A stretch of DNA of 64,000 bases from Chryseosolibacter sp044507775 (GTDB lineage Bacteria; Bacteroidota; Bacteroidia; Cytophagales; Cyclobacteriaceae): contig JBIQIY010000008.1 of assembly GCA_044507775.1 (NCBI GenBank), forward strand, positions 140,255-204,254, in the 5' to 3' direction. Within the stretch, counting starts at the first letter, position 1; every line of letters starts with the position of its first letter. Below the pieces are notes generated by a model. It was not told the origin of the DNA and did not search any database. It saw only the letters and a list, made by a program, of their open reading frames with translations. Made by a program: the position numbers and the translations under genes. This document shows positions 1-10,554 of the stretch, piece after piece.

Positions 1-1918
1 GAACTGACGTTCCGTTTGTTTTGTCGGAACGCACCTCAAGCGTTCCCCTCAGGAACTCCACTCTGCTTTGTATGTTACTCCAGCCGGCACCCTTCGATCG
101 CTCAAGTATGGCGGTATCAAATCCGACGCCATCGTCTTCAACCGTGACATCCAGTTTTTCTCCCGCCATCGTTATTTGCACAATTGCGTTTCGTGCCTTC
201 GCATGCTTTATCACATTGTTGATCAGTTCCTGGACAATCCGATAAATTGTAATGCTGACGGTTTGGCTCACTTTCAGTCTGTCTAAATTCATAGATTGAT
301 ACGTGATACTCAAGGCGCCACTTTGGGTGATGTCGCTGCAAAAATCCTTTAACGCTGCATCCAGTCCGAACCGGATGAGCGACTCCGGCATCATGTTGTG
401 TGCCACCCGACGCATTTCTTTTATTGAACTATCAAGCATGTCCATGCTGCGTTCAAAGGCCTGATGATTCTCAGGCGTCATTATGATGTTCTCTTTCATG
501 GTGCTAAACGAATATCTGATACCCGATAACATGCCTCCAAGGCCGTCATGCAGATCCTTGGCAAGGCGCGTTCGTTCCTGTTCTTCGCCTTTCAGAACTG
601 CTTCCGTGGCCGACAGCTGTTTTTCAGTTTCAAGCTCGGATATTCTTTGCTGCTGTAATTTTTGCTTTTGTTTAAAGGTTCTATAGGTTAGCAATGAAAT
701 GATAAGCAGGCTCACGCCGGCTCCGCCGAGCATGTAGTTTGCGATCAATCTTTGTCTCAACTTATCGTCCTGCAGTTTGATTTGCTCCGTTTTATTCTCC
801 GTCTCATATTTGGTTTCAAGTTCAGCGGCGTACTCCGCCAACCGCATTTCGTCTTGCTTTTCACTTATCGAATCCCACTTTAAGTCGTAATAATTGCCTG
901 CCGGAAAGTCGTGCTGAGCAAACTTCAACCGCGACATAAGTGAGTATGCGGACATCACCAGGTCGGTCAGAGAGTCCACCCTGGCAATCTGGATTCCTTT
1001 GAAAAGCTCCTCTTCCGCCTCCCTGAACTTCTTGTGGAGTGCAAAATTATATGCGTTGTTGATACATTGCAGGCACTTTAACTGACCGGATACTGAAGGA
1101 TCGGAGTCGAGGTATTGGTTGAGTAATTTTGTGCTTTCCGCAAGACCGGATGCGTTTCCCAGATTGTAATAGGCCACGCCAAGGTTTACCAACGCATATC
1201 GGATCGAGCGCTGCCTTTTTACACGCTTGCCAATCTCATATTGCCTTTTGAGCAAATCTATTGCCTCCAGGTTTTTGTTCGTTCTTAGATAGCAAAGAGC
1301 GGTGTTGTTGATGGCGATCAGCAAGCCGACCGTATCGACATACCGCACGCCTGATTCAATGCCTTTCAGTCCGTATTCAATCGCCTTGTCATATTGATTC
1401 AGGTCCATGTAAAGCCAGGAAAGGTTGCCATAGTTGGCTGCAATGTTTGCAGTATCTCCAATTTCACGTGTCAGCCTAATCGAGTATACGGCATATTTTA
1501 CTGCCGAGTCATTCATCTTTAGATTGTGATAGAGGTTGAACAACGCTCTATAGGACGTCGCTTCCTGGAACCTGTTGTTGTTTTCCTGTGCGACCTGTAT
1601 TGATTTTAGACAATACTCGAGGGCGCGTTGAAATTCGCGTTGCGCGTGATAGATTTTTACAAAATGGTGATAGCAGCGGTGCGCGTAGGTGTCCAGGTGC
1701 TTTTCCAGGACCAAGGCCTCACAGCGCTTATTAAAGTAAAGTGCAGAGTCGACATCGAGCATGAGATATTTTTCACTGATCTCAAGCAGTACTTTGGCTG
1801 TGCTTGTGTCGGACTTTGTCTGCGGAAGTTCTCTTAATAGATCGACAAGATTTCGGGACTGCCCAACTGTAAAGTTCGCGTGCAGGGACAACAGGATGAG
1901 AGCCGAAATGATTTTCAT
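1..1918 (-). CDS. TPR sensor histidine kinase, NarL/DegS type (3' end outside window)
   Basis: The minus-strand frame is open from an ATG at 1916-1918 to the window edge. The protein begins with a signal peptide (MKIISALILLSLHANFTVGQ), followed by a long periplasmic region of helical TPR-like repeats. One membrane segment is encoded around 690-750 and leads into a coiled coil. The HisKA_3 dimerisation box reads DLHDGLGG, with the phospho-acceptor His near residue 457. The HATPase_c domain shows the N box (ELINNVIKHA) and G1 box (VEDDGVGFD), and the frame leaves the window at KTNGTSV, only a few residues before the usual C-terminus. This family phosphorylates a LuxR/NarL-type response regulator, which is probably encoded just outside the window. 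Identity is sure; the signal sensed is unknown. Confidence 0.93.
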   Translation of the reverse strand, partial: MKIISALILLSLHANFTVGQSRNLVDLLRELPQTKSDTSTAKVLLEISEKYLMLDVDSALYFNKRCEALVLEKHLDTYAHRCYHHFVKIYHAQREFQRALEYCLKSIQVAQENNNRFQEATSYRALFNLYHNLKMNDSAVKYAVYSIRLTREIGDTANIAANYGNLSWLYMDLNQYDKAIEYGLKGIESGVRYVDTVGLLIAINNTALCYLRTNKNLEAIDLLKRQYEIGKRVKRQRSIRYALVNLGVAYYNLGNASGLAESTKLLNQYLDSDPSVSGQLKCLQCINNAYNFALHKKFREAEEELFKGIQIARVDSLTDLVMSAYSLMSRLKFAQHDFPAGNYYDLKWDSISEKQDEMRLAEYAAELETKYETENKTEQIKLQDDKLRQRLIANYMLGGAGVSLLIISLLTYRTFKQKQKLQQQRISELETEKQLSATEAVLKGEEQERTRLAKDLHDGLGGMLSGIRYSFSTMKENIIMTPENHQAFERSMDMLDSSIKEMRRVAHNMMPESLIRFGLDAALKDFCSDITQSGALSITYQSMNLDRLKVSQTVSITIYRIVQELINNVIKHAKARNAIVQITMAGEKLDVTVEDDGVGFDTAILERSKGAGWSNIQSRVEFLRGTLEVRSDKTNGTSV

Positions 1919-2202
1919 CTTAAACAAGATACACAGTTCCTTTCACATTGCGAATAACCTTAAAAGCAAGGTATGGCGTATCCCCCTTTTCCGGGATTTT
2001 TAAAATGTTGGGGTTGATCGGTCAGCTACACCTTTTCAGGGATTTTGATTTGCGGTGATGAAATATCATGTTTTTACGGGATGCCAAAGAAAGGTCGCTA
2101 GGGGATATTTGTTATGACGGAATTTATGGGGCCCCCCAAGGTCTTATGAGGATTTTGTCGCACGCTAATTCTTCGTGTTAATAAACCGCATATCCCTACA
2201 GT
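1919..2202. other. Divergent intergenic region
   Basis: This 284 bp stretch separates the histidine kinase (minus) from the exported-protein run (plus) and must hold both promoters. It contains an ATGGGGCCCCCCAAGG tract near 2127-2142. I see no clean TTTG/TAnnTTTG pair and no ORF worth calling. Confidence 0.5.
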
Positions 2203-4389
2203 ATGAAAACGTACAGAGACATCAAACCAATCATCCGGGTCGGTATTACGGTGATCGTGATGCTGGTCGCGTCGGGCTTTCAGCTACTATCTTATTCACA
2301 GTCGAAACCAAAAAAGGACGCGCCTCCTACCCAGAAGGAGATGGAAGAGATGATGCGGGAAGTTCAAGCGGAAATGGACAACATGAGTGACGAGGATAAG
2401 AAGGTGTTGGACAGCATGGGATTTAGTATGCCCTCATTGAACATGCCTAAGCTCACGGATAAACAAATTGCTGAAGCTTATGAAAATGAGGCGAGGATAG
2501 TGCCGAAGAAAAATACTGGCCGAATTTCGAGTATTTCCAAAGCACCGCTAACTGATGCGACGATCCGGACGTTCCTCTCCACTACACACGCGAAAGTAGC
2601 CGCAACCTTGACGCCTGCAGCAAAAACGAAGGGCGAGGAAATTACTAAGCTGGTAAAGACACAATACAATTCTCCGGTTGCTACGGGAAACGCGGCGGCG
2701 GGTCTCTGGATGTTGGGAAGGTCGAAGCTCGCCCTCTACGTGATGGGGAAAGCTTGCCTGGATGATCCCGCCAACTCTGACAACACGAATAACTACGCGG
2801 CCATGCTTTCGATGAGCGGTGCGGAGGAGTTCGCAATTCCACTGCTCGAAAAACTAAACAAGCAGTTTCCCGGAAACAGCACAATTCTCAACAACCTTGG
2901 CCAAGCCTGGTTTGGTTTGGGTGACATAGACAAGGCAAACACCTACCTCGATAATGTTATTCGCATCTACGCCTGGCATCCTCAAGCTAATTACACCAAA
3001 TCATTTATTGAAGAAAGCAAAGGCAACACGAAGGGAGCCGTTGAGGCGGTGAAACGAAGCATCAAGAAAGCGTATAGTCCCGAGAAGGAAACCCGGTTAA
3101 ACAAGTTGGGCTCCAAACTAAAAAGTGACGACCTGAATTGGGACCCGCCGATGCCTCAGGACCCCCTGGGCCTCGAGAAGTTTAAATGGCCGGAATATCC
3201 GAAAACGGTGGTTGAAAATGCGCCGCTGAAAATTGAATGGGATCTGTTCAAGGCGTCATGCAATGCAGAAATCGAGCGGCTCCAGGCCCAACAACGGAAG
3301 CTGGAGCAGGAAATGGCTACCATCAGTCAAGCCCGAATGTCGAAACTATTGAAGGCAGGACAAGCGGGGCAATACGTCGCTCCTTTGCCGCCAATGGCAG
3401 CGAAAGCAACGGCGAAGCTAAAATACCTTGTTGATGGAAAGGATGGACAACTTGCTAACAACTACAAGCGCAAGGGCGAAGCCTTGGCAAAAGCATACGA
3501 GCAGGCGGGCGACCTTGAAGAGACACTCTCCAAACAGCTTGAAGCAATCCGGATAAAATATGAGGACAAATTTGGTGAAGGGAAACCCAATCCATTTGAT
3601 GCGGCGTGCGGTGAGGAGAACGCTGCAAAGAATAATTTCCTGGCCAAATCCAATGCGCTCCTGAATGCTGCTTCCAACGACTTCCTCGATTTCCTTCGAA
3701 GGAAAACGAATGACGAAATGTACTATTACCAGTATACGATGTGGCCGGAGGTTTTCGAGCCGACTAAAGTGAACGCCAAAATAGCATGGCTCACCACTGT
3801 CCGAAACCAAAAAGTAATGTTTCAGGATAAGAGCAGCTGGTGTCAGCCGACATCTCAGAAAAAGAAAGATGGACCATTTAAGCTCGCCGAGTTCGATGAT
3901 GTGCACTGCGAATACCATAGCATGCTTACAACACCGGTGGGGACGATTCGAACGGACTGCAGCAGGATGACCTCTGAACTGGATTTGAAATTTGTGAAGC
4001 TTGGACTGAAGCAGGATATGAACAAGGAAACGTTTGGCGATCAGTTCATGAGCTGTTCCGTAGAAGTTGGCGCTGGGGTCAGCGTAGGGTCAAGAAACCT
4101 TGGACCGATAAAGGCTGAGGCGAGTATCGGCGGAGCAGTGGCCATGGAATTCGATCGCACGGGAATTACAGATGTAATTCTTAAGGGCTCCGCGGGAATA
4201 AGCGTAGGTACCGACATCATCAAGGATGGTAGTGACGCCTCGGGAATGAAGGTGGGGACGGATATGAAAGATGGCGGTGCGAATGATGTCGGTGTGATAA
4301 AAGATTTGCAGTTGGAGGTAGGTGTTAAAGGCCAGGTGAGCATGATCAGTGGAATATCATCGGTAGGGGGAAGCGGACTTTTTGAATAA
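2203..4389 (+). CDS. Exported TPR-containing protein of unknown function
   Basis: 728 aa. An N-terminal hydrophobic segment at about residues 12-32 acts as signal peptide or anchor, followed by a charged stretch rich in E, M and K. Residues about 165-285 look like TPR helices (NNLGQAWFGLGDIDKANTYLDNVI). Residues about 350-470 are a long charged coiled coil, and a Cys-containing middle follows. The last 110 residues are Gly/Val/Ser-rich beta-like sequence (VGAGVSVGSRNLGPIKAEASI), resembling repeated beta hairpins. It is the first of a same-strand run of exported proteins (next start 67 bp downstream). Family not recognised; TPR and export suggest a scaffold or partner-binding role in the periplasm or at the surface, which is inference. 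Confidence 0.85.
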   Translation: MKTYRDIKPIIRVGITVIVMLVASGFQLLSYSQSKPKKDAPPTQKEMEEMMREVQAEMDNMSDEDKKVLDSMGFSMPSLNMPKLTDKQIAEAYENEARIVPKKNTGRISSISKAPLTDATIRTFLSTTHAKVAATLTPAAKTKGEEITKLVKTQYNSPVATGNAAAGLWMLGRSKLALYVMGKACLDDPANSDNTNNYAAMLSMSGAEEFAIPLLEKLNKQFPGNSTILNNLGQAWFGLGDIDKANTYLDNVIRIYAWHPQANYTKSFIEESKGNTKGAVEAVKRSIKKAYSPEKETRLNKLGSKLKSDDLNWDPPMPQDPLGLEKFKWPEYPKTVVENAPLKIEWDLFKASCNAEIERLQAQQRKLEQEMATISQARMSKLLKAGQAGQYVAPLPPMAAKATAKLKYLVDGKDGQLANNYKRKGEALAKAYEQAGDLEETLSKQLEAIRIKYEDKFGEGKPNPFDAACGEENAAKNNFLAKSNALLNAASNDFLDFLRRKTNDEMYYYQYTMWPEVFEPTKVNAKIAWLTTVRNQKVMFQDKSSWCQPTSQKKKDGPFKLAEFDDVHCEYHSMLTTPVGTIRTDCSRMTSELDLKFVKLGLKQDMNKETFGDQFMSCSVEVGAGVSVGSRNLGPIKAEASIGGAVAMEFDRTGITDVILKGSAGISVGTDIIKDGSDASGMKVGTDMKDGGANDVGVIKDLQLEVGVKGQVSMISGISSVGGSGLFE

Positions 4390-4456
4390 GCTTTAAAGAA
4401 TAGTCGCGTACAACCGACATTCAGGATACGTCATCACACACCAAAGTATTAATGTT

Positions 4457-6316
4457 ATGAATAGCATCCAACGTCTGATTGTGGCTTTGTTTATCATTTC
4501 TTCATCCGCTGCGTTTGCGCAACCGATCCCCAGGGAGTCAATTGAAGACCGCACAATTGGCTGGATGAAATCCTATCACTTTAATGGAGCGAAGGAGCCG
4601 CTGAAGGTTGACGACAAGCTTTATTCAGTGAATCAATTGTCAATCGCGGATTCGCTTGCCAACTGGATGTACGCGAGCTACATGCCCAAGGGAGGTCTTG
4701 GGGAACTAAAAAAGTCAGTCTCGGAAAAACTGGGACTGTACAACCAATACACTGCGGGGAAGCCACAAAGTTACGGCGCTTATTCAAAAACATATTCGGA
4801 GTTGAAATATGACAATAATAAGAAGATCGTGCCGGTAACGAATAGTCACAGTTACTGGGGAATATTTGCGAATCAAGTGCCCGGCGATTGGGGCGTACGC
4901 GACATCTGCACACCGACGAAATATTATTTCACGATGCCCTCCGGTGACGACGAATTCGCTGACGCGCGGATCACACGCCAACTCGATCTTTCAAAGGTAC
5001 TCAGCATAGCTCCCTATATCTCTTTCTGGGTTAAGAATATGGGATACGGCCAGGGCATGGAGCATGTTCTGTTGTGCAAAGACAATAAGTCGCCGTTCGT
5101 AAACATTACAAGGGGCGAATACCTGGAGGCGTGGGAAGCCGGGATCACCGCATATTACAATGCTGAGGCGAAGAAGATTCCGGAAAGAGAACAAGGCATC
5201 CAAAAAAGGATAGACGCTGAAATGAAATTGCTGAACGAGAAGGTTCAACGATTCAAGGACGGATTACAGGCGAATAAGGACAAGTACAAGAATCGGCTGG
5301 GGGAACCTGCTCTCACTAAGGCGCAGCCCTCCATCATAGATCTTGAAAATGCGCGAGACGTGTTCACAGGCTCCTATTTGGATGAGACGCAACCGGACTC
5401 AGATTTGGTTCCGGTCTATAAGGTTGACCCAACCGTCGCCGAGCTGTGCAAGAAAGACAAACCTCAGTGGATACTCGTCAGTTGGGACTACTACCCTTCC
5501 ACCGACCCGGTACAAAACCAGCAGCATGACGCCGTTATCAACAATTTCAATTTTACGCATGTCTACAATTTCTTTTTCTATCCTGAGAAGGTGAAAGGAA
5601 AGCCCTACAAACCGCTTCGGTCTCCTACTTATAAAGAGGTTGTGGAAACCAAAGCGGCGTCAGCGGCAAACAAGAGAAACAACGCTGACGCACGCATTCA
5701 CTTTTTTGAGGATTTTTCAACCACGGCAATTGGCAAGCAACCCCTTGGCTGGAAGGCGAAGATGGGCAACAACGGTACGAGCACTGTTACGAGACTCAAC
5801 GGGTTGGAGGGCAACTGGGCCGTGATGAATGGAAGGTCTATGACTCCCGATCAACTCAGAACGCCGTTGCCACAAAATTTTACTTTGAGCTATGAACTGG
5901 TAGCCTCGCAAAATTTTACATGGGGCGCGCGAGGAATGACGCTTCAGCTGTCTAAAGATACTTCACCGGGAAATGCGGAGTCCTTCATCAAACTTAAGCT
6001 GCGTCCTGGTTTTGACGGAAGAAACGGCGAAGCGGAAGTAGAAACGAAGTTCCCCTATCCTCCGGGCTATTCCTCAGGAACCAAATGGGTTGCCGCGCCG
6101 GGATTTTCCAATAACAAACAGAACAATCGCATCAGGGTTTCCATCGCAAAGAAGGAGGAAAGGCTTGAGATATTTATCGACGATCAAAAGATCATTGAAT
6201 ACGAAAAGGCGATTCCCGCGGCGTTGCTCTTCAATGCTTTGTCGTTTTATCCCGGAGAAAACACGGGCGAGAATGACAAGTACTACATCAGCAACATCAC
6301 GATCACGAAAGACTAA
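4457..6316 (+). CDS. Exported protein with C-terminal jelly-roll-like domain
   Basis: 619 aa with a clear signal peptide (MNSIQRLIVALFIISSSAAFA). Residues about 235-290 form a charged coiled coil. From about residue 415 (HFFEDFSTTAIGKQPLGWKA) the pattern, Gly-Trp motifs and beta-rich sequence resemble a concanavalin/LamG-like or DUF1080-like fold often found in Bacteroidota exported proteins. No catalytic residues can be named. It lies 67 bp after the TPR protein and 50 bp before the metallohydrolase, so co-transcription is likely. Function unknown; ligand or polymer binding is a guess from the fold type. Confidence 0.82.
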   Translation: MNSIQRLIVALFIISSSAAFAQPIPRESIEDRTIGWMKSYHFNGAKEPLKVDDKLYSVNQLSIADSLANWMYASYMPKGGLGELKKSVSEKLGLYNQYTAGKPQSYGAYSKTYSELKYDNNKKIVPVTNSHSYWGIFANQVPGDWGVRDICTPTKYYFTMPSGDDEFADARITRQLDLSKVLSIAPYISFWVKNMGYGQGMEHVLLCKDNKSPFVNITRGEYLEAWEAGITAYYNAEAKKIPEREQGIQKRIDAEMKLLNEKVQRFKDGLQANKDKYKNRLGEPALTKAQPSIIDLENARDVFTGSYLDETQPDSDLVPVYKVDPTVAELCKKDKPQWILVSWDYYPSTDPVQNQQHDAVINNFNFTHVYNFFFYPEKVKGKPYKPLRSPTYKEVVETKAASAANKRNNADARIHFFEDFSTTAIGKQPLGWKAKMGNNGTSTVTRLNGLEGNWAVMNGRSMTPDQLRTPLPQNFTLSYELVASQNFTWGARGMTLQLSKDTSPGNAESFIKLKLRPGFDGRNGEAEVETKFPYPPGYSSGTKWVAAPGFSNNKQNNRIRVSIAKKEERLEIFIDDQKIIEYEKAIPAALLFNALSFYPGENTGENDKYYISNITITKD

Positions 6317-6366
6317 ACGTTATGACCGGCGTCAATCTGTATCCATCATTCTAAAATTAAATACTT

Positions 6367-9366
6367 ATGAAAAGATTTTGGCTGCTCTTTGTACTGTTCG
6401 CCATGTGTCGGATGGTATTGGCCCAACTAACTCCCGTCAGGAAGAACACTTCCGTATTGACTCCAGCGGTCCTTACACCCGTTCAGGCCACAGACATCGA
6501 CTTTGCAAACGGAAGTTTTGAAAACGGTCTTTCAGGCTGGGTCGCTGAAGGAAACGCGTTTGCAAACCAACCTACATTCGGTGACAACGTGCTAACTACG
6601 CGCGTCCTCTATCAAATGGAGTTGAATAATGGAGGCATCGGCGGTGACTACTGGAAAGATCAGGGATACAATGTTGGCAGGAGTGGAAACTATTGGATTG
6701 GCACCTATGAACGGACTGTCAAAGATAGTTTCTTTCAAACGCAAGGTGACGGTCCGACCGGAACACTAACATCGTCGGAGTTTACGCTTACATCCAACTA
6801 TTGCTACTTCACCATAGGCGGCGGATCTGATCCGCAACGACTATATGTTGAATTGCAAATCAAACAACCGGACGGTAGTTGGTCGTCAGCGATCAAAAAA
6901 TCATCTTTTCGAAACAGCGAGGTCATGTACCGCGAACGCATGGATATTGCTCCTTTTAAGGGGCAGGTTGCGCGGCTAAGAATTGTAGATGCCAGCAGCG
7001 GCGGGTGGGGACACATCAACGTCGACAACTTCCGCTTTACAAATACGATGCTTGATGGAATCACCTTATCCGAAAACGGAAGGTCTTATGAAGTAGACGT
7101 GAATGCGCCTGTGTGGGGGATGGCAGACACCCATGCTCATCCGGCGCACGAAGAGGGTTTCGGAAAGTACCTGATCACGGGCAAGGCCACAACGCCCCTG
7201 GAGCAAACTTATAGCAATGACCTGTGTGTCCATAATCACGGAGCGTTGGGCACCTTTATCATGCGCAAGCCATTCATCATGGGCGCTGACCCGCATGAAG
7301 CATCGGGATGGCCGGACTTCATTGAGTTTCCCCGGTTTAACTCCAAGACACATCAGCAACAACACGTCGAGTTCCTGAACCGTGCATGGCAGGGAGGTAT
7401 GCGATTGATTTGCGCCCTTTCCATCAACAATATGTATGTGCCTTCGCTGGCAATGGGCCCCGGTAATGACGGAACGCCATTCGATGACGAGACGGTGTTG
7501 ATGAAGCAGATCGACCAGATAAAAATGATGGTGGCGCAGAATTCTTCATGGATGGAAATAGCGCTTAGTCCGAAAGATGCCCGGCGAATTATTTTGCAAG
7601 GGAAACTTGCGATTGTGTTGGGAGTGGAAGCCGACAATCTGGGAAATTTTAAAGCGGAAACGTACAACTGGGTGGACAAAAACCCTGGAGCGCTTTGGAA
7701 TAATCCGCTTGTTACCCTTACGGAAGCAAATGCGGATCAGCTTCTGGATGCAAAGCTCACGGAGTACAGATTCAAAGGCATCCGGCAGATCACACCTATC
7801 CACTATATCTCGGGGCTCTTTGGTGGCGCCGCGGTTTTTCGGGCGGAGCTGGCAGTCTTGCAGTCGGCTTTTAATAATGACGTGAAAGTCAAAGCCGCAG
7901 TCGAGAAGCGAATACCGTTTTCGCTTTACTCAGATTTCACGATGCTGACCGCCTTCAGCAATCCGCCAATTGTGACGAAAGATGCCTATGCCTCCTTGAT
8001 AAAAAGCTTTGGCGGGCCTACCAATCTGAGCACTATCAATACGCTCGGACTGACCAACATTGGCAATAAGCTTATCCAGAAAATGATGGTGAATGGTTTT
8101 ATCATTGACAGCGAGCACATGGGCTACGAAACGAAGGACAATGTCCTTTCGGTTGCGGGGGCAAGAGGGTATCCGATCATTTCATCCCATACGGATCCCG
8201 CGGGCCTGAGCCTCACGTGGACGGGGTCACCTGTTGAATTCAAGGATAATTTTGGATCAAAGGATAACCAGATATTTAATCAGCGAAATTTTGGCACGAC
8301 GAACATACGCAACCTGGCAAATGAGTTCGAGATGGCGGATGAACATTTTACCAAGATTTTTAACAGTGGCGGAACGGTCGGTGTTTTTATGCTTCCGTAT
8401 TTCAAAAATTCATACAACGGATATCTGGGAGCTGTCGCCAACGACTGTGCTGGAAGCACCAAAACATTTGCCCAGATGTATCTGTACTGCCTGGAGAAGA
8501 TGAATATGCGAGGAGTGGCCGTCGCCAGTGACCGGGGGATGACTGATTTTATCGGCCCCAGGTTTGGACCAAACTCCGCGTACGGGCTGAAGGATGAAAA
8601 GCTCATGAGCATGAAAATAAACGCCCGAAAGGACCAGCGGCTAGCGCAGCGAAATGGCGTGCGTTATGATGTTCCGATGACGACGTACCACGCCGAATGG
8701 TATGAGAACCTTGAAATGAAAGGTGGCATCCTGAGCATTCTGGACGAGATCATCGTCACGTATCTTGAAGAAGATATTTGGAAGGCGTTAGCCGCCTATG
8801 AAGCTGGTATCGGCGTTGAGAGAGTACCACTTAGCCGTGAAGTGTTGAAACTAGCCCGCATCAAGAATTTTTACCAGGGCCTTATGACTTCCAGTATGGA
8901 TGACCCCGTGATAAAAGATGCGAGTTACTTTGAAAAGGCGGCTATGTTCTGCGTAAAGAACAACGTAAGCGTTACCTCACTTCCTGGATTTTCCTCATGG
9001 TTTGACTTCGATAAGGAGTATGTCACCACTCTGCACAATACCATTGTACCTGTATGGCATTCGTGGCAGTCCAAGTATGGCAACAATCAACCGCTGCGCC
9101 GATACAAGACCGGTAACCGCTACTGGGACTTTAACACCGATGGCATGGCACACTATGGATTGATGCCCGATTTCCTGCAAGACCTCCGGAATATCGGCAC
9201 TCCGAACCTGTCTGTCCTTCTCAACAGTGCCGAAGATTACATTCAGATGTGGGAGAAGGCGCAGGCTGCTTCTGGTACAGGTCCGGCGAACGTTCAACCA
9301 ATCGATCCCGTGGCCCCGACCCGGACGCCTTCGACCACGCCAACGAAGTTTCGCGTAACAAATTAA
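6367..9366 (+). CDS. Large exported M19-like (membrane dipeptidase-type) metallohydrolase
   Basis: 999 aa, signal peptide MKRFWLLFVLFAMCRMVLA. Residues about 40-225 look like a carbohydrate-binding/discoidin-type beta domain (FENGLSGWVAEGNAF). The catalytic half carries ADTHAH (H256, H258), GVEADN (E421), DSEHMG (H584), SSHTD (H608) and ASDRGMTD (D722). Their order and the 24-residue His-His spacing match the metal-ligand set of peptidase family M19 (renal/membrane dipeptidase, ligands H, D, E, H, H, D), with H258 in place of the usual Asp. M19 enzymes are about 350-400 aa, so this is a greatly expanded version with insertions. Substrate unknown; a dipeptide or N-acyl compound is possible. 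It sits 24 bp before the next exported gene. Confidence 0.8.
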   Translation: MKRFWLLFVLFAMCRMVLAQLTPVRKNTSVLTPAVLTPVQATDIDFANGSFENGLSGWVAEGNAFANQPTFGDNVLTTRVLYQMELNNGGIGGDYWKDQGYNVGRSGNYWIGTYERTVKDSFFQTQGDGPTGTLTSSEFTLTSNYCYFTIGGGSDPQRLYVELQIKQPDGSWSSAIKKSSFRNSEVMYRERMDIAPFKGQVARLRIVDASSGGWGHINVDNFRFTNTMLDGITLSENGRSYEVDVNAPVWGMADTHAHPAHEEGFGKYLITGKATTPLEQTYSNDLCVHNHGALGTFIMRKPFIMGADPHEASGWPDFIEFPRFNSKTHQQQHVEFLNRAWQGGMRLICALSINNMYVPSLAMGPGNDGTPFDDETVLMKQIDQIKMMVAQNSSWMEIALSPKDARRIILQGKLAIVLGVEADNLGNFKAETYNWVDKNPGALWNNPLVTLTEANADQLLDAKLTEYRFKGIRQITPIHYISGLFGGAAVFRAELAVLQSAFNNDVKVKAAVEKRIPFSLYSDFTMLTAFSNPPIVTKDAYASLIKSFGGPTNLSTINTLGLTNIGNKLIQKMMVNGFIIDSEHMGYETKDNVLSVAGARGYPIISSHTDPAGLSLTWTGSPVEFKDNFGSKDNQIFNQRNFGTTNIRNLANEFEMADEHFTKIFNSGGTVGVFMLPYFKNSYNGYLGAVANDCAGSTKTFAQMYLYCLEKMNMRGVAVASDRGMTDFIGPRFGPNSAYGLKDEKLMSMKINARKDQRLAQRNGVRYDVPMTTYHAEWYENLEMKGGILSILDEIIVTYLEEDIWKALAAYEAGIGVERVPLSREVLKLARIKNFYQGLMTSSMDDPVIKDASYFEKAAMFCVKNNVSVTSLPGFSSWFDFDKEYVTTLHNTIVPVWHSWQSKYGNNQPLRRYKTGNRYWDFNTDGMAHYGLMPDFLQDLRNIGTPNLSVLLNSAEDYIQMWEKAQAASGTGPANVQPIDPVAPTRTPSTTPTKFRVTN

Positions 9367-9390
9367 CCTGCCCTTAAATCAAAGATCCGT

Positions 9391-10554
9391 ATGACTAATA
9401 TCTCGCGAATGAAGTCGGTAGTTGTTTTGCTACTGTCGGCTTGTGCACTCGCATCGAATGCGCAACAGGTGAGTTTTGATATAGCCACCTACACGGTTCC
9501 GAAAGGTTGGAAAAAAATGGATAGTAAAGAAGATGTAGCGGGCTATGCCATTACCAATAACAAGAAAGGTACGTATTGTCAACTGGCTATTTACAAGAGC
9601 ATGGCCAGCATGGGCAACGCCAGCCAGGATTTTGAAACCGAGTGGCAAGACTTGATAGCGAAGCCATACCAGGTAAGCACGGGGCGGGAAGAAGGACCTG
9701 CGGCGTCGGATGAAGGGTGGGAGATTAAAACCGGCGTGGCGCCTTTCGATTTCAACGGAGGAAAGTCAATCGCGATGCTCGTGACGGCAAGTGGTTATGC
9801 TACGCGAATGAGTGTCGTCATACTGACGAACACGAAGGATTATGACGGCGAAATTTCCAAGTTCATTGAATCATTTCAATTAAAACCACCAGCAGTGAGT
9901 TACCAACCCGCTAACGTCGTTACGGCAAATAATGATGGAAGGCCCTCGCTGATTGGTTCCTGGGGTAAGAGCTCGAGTGTTCACACAACTTACGGGGATC
10001 CTGTGTCAGCCGGGAGTGCGGGCTATGGCAAACAGCAATACACGTTCAATCAGGATGGGACATACTCTTTTGTGGCCAATACCTTCAGGTCATCCTACAA
10101 CGAAATACTCCTGATACGGGAGCATGGAAAATATCTTGTCAATGGAAGTGACCTTACGATTATTCCGGAAGAAAGTGCGATTGAATCATGGAGCAAGAAA
10201 TCAGGCACCGATAAATTTGATAAACTGCTGCGTACGCAGAAACGCGATCTGGAAAAAGTTACCTATCAATACACACTGCATTTCTTTTCCGGTATAACGG
10301 AATGGAACCTTGTGTTGCAGGCAGGTGGAAAGGTCACAGAACGCGACGGTCCGTTTGGCAACAACGAAACATTCAGCAATGCATGGTATTTCCGGCCGAT
10401 TTCCAGCACGAATACACCCATCGAGGTACCTCCGACGGAAGCTGCTCCGAAGAATACTGGCCAGTCTGCGAAACCATCGGCAAGCAAAAGCTTTCAATTT
10501 TCAGTTACCAATTTCGACGACGGCTGGACGAGCACAGTTTATGACGATTGGTAA
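9391..10554 (+). CDS. Exported protein, N-terminal half of a probably frameshifted gene
   Basis: 387 aa. The signal peptide (MTNISRMKSVVVLLLSACALASNAQ) is followed by a domain resembling PsbP/DUF1795-type folds (SFDIATYTVPKGWKKMDSKE), then a lipocalin-like stretch starting at LIGSWGKSSS with an F-x-x-DGTYSF strand. The frame ends FDDGWTSTVYDDW and stops at TAA (10552-10554). The following frame continues with VMVSKGEIKALLHYP from the same point; adding one G to the GG before the stop would fuse the two into about 643 aa. The downstream part has no signal peptide of its own. I therefore suspect one gene broken by a one-base deletion or a sequencing error, but translational coupling through TAATG is the alternative. 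Confidence 0.75.
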   Translation: MTNISRMKSVVVLLLSACALASNAQQVSFDIATYTVPKGWKKMDSKEDVAGYAITNNKKGTYCQLAIYKSMASMGNASQDFETEWQDLIAKPYQVSTGREEGPAASDEGWEIKTGVAPFDFNGGKSIAMLVTASGYATRMSVVILTNTKDYDGEISKFIESFQLKPPAVSYQPANVVTANNDGRPSLIGSWGKSSSVHTTYGDPVSAGSAGYGKQQYTFNQDGTYSFVANTFRSSYNEILLIREHGKYLVNGSDLTIIPEESAIESWSKKSGTDKFDKLLRTQKRDLEKVTYQYTLHFFSGITEWNLVLQAGGKVTERDGPFGNNETFSNAWYFRPISSTNTPIEVPPTEAAPKNTGQSAKPSASKSFQFSVTNFDDGWTSTVYDDW

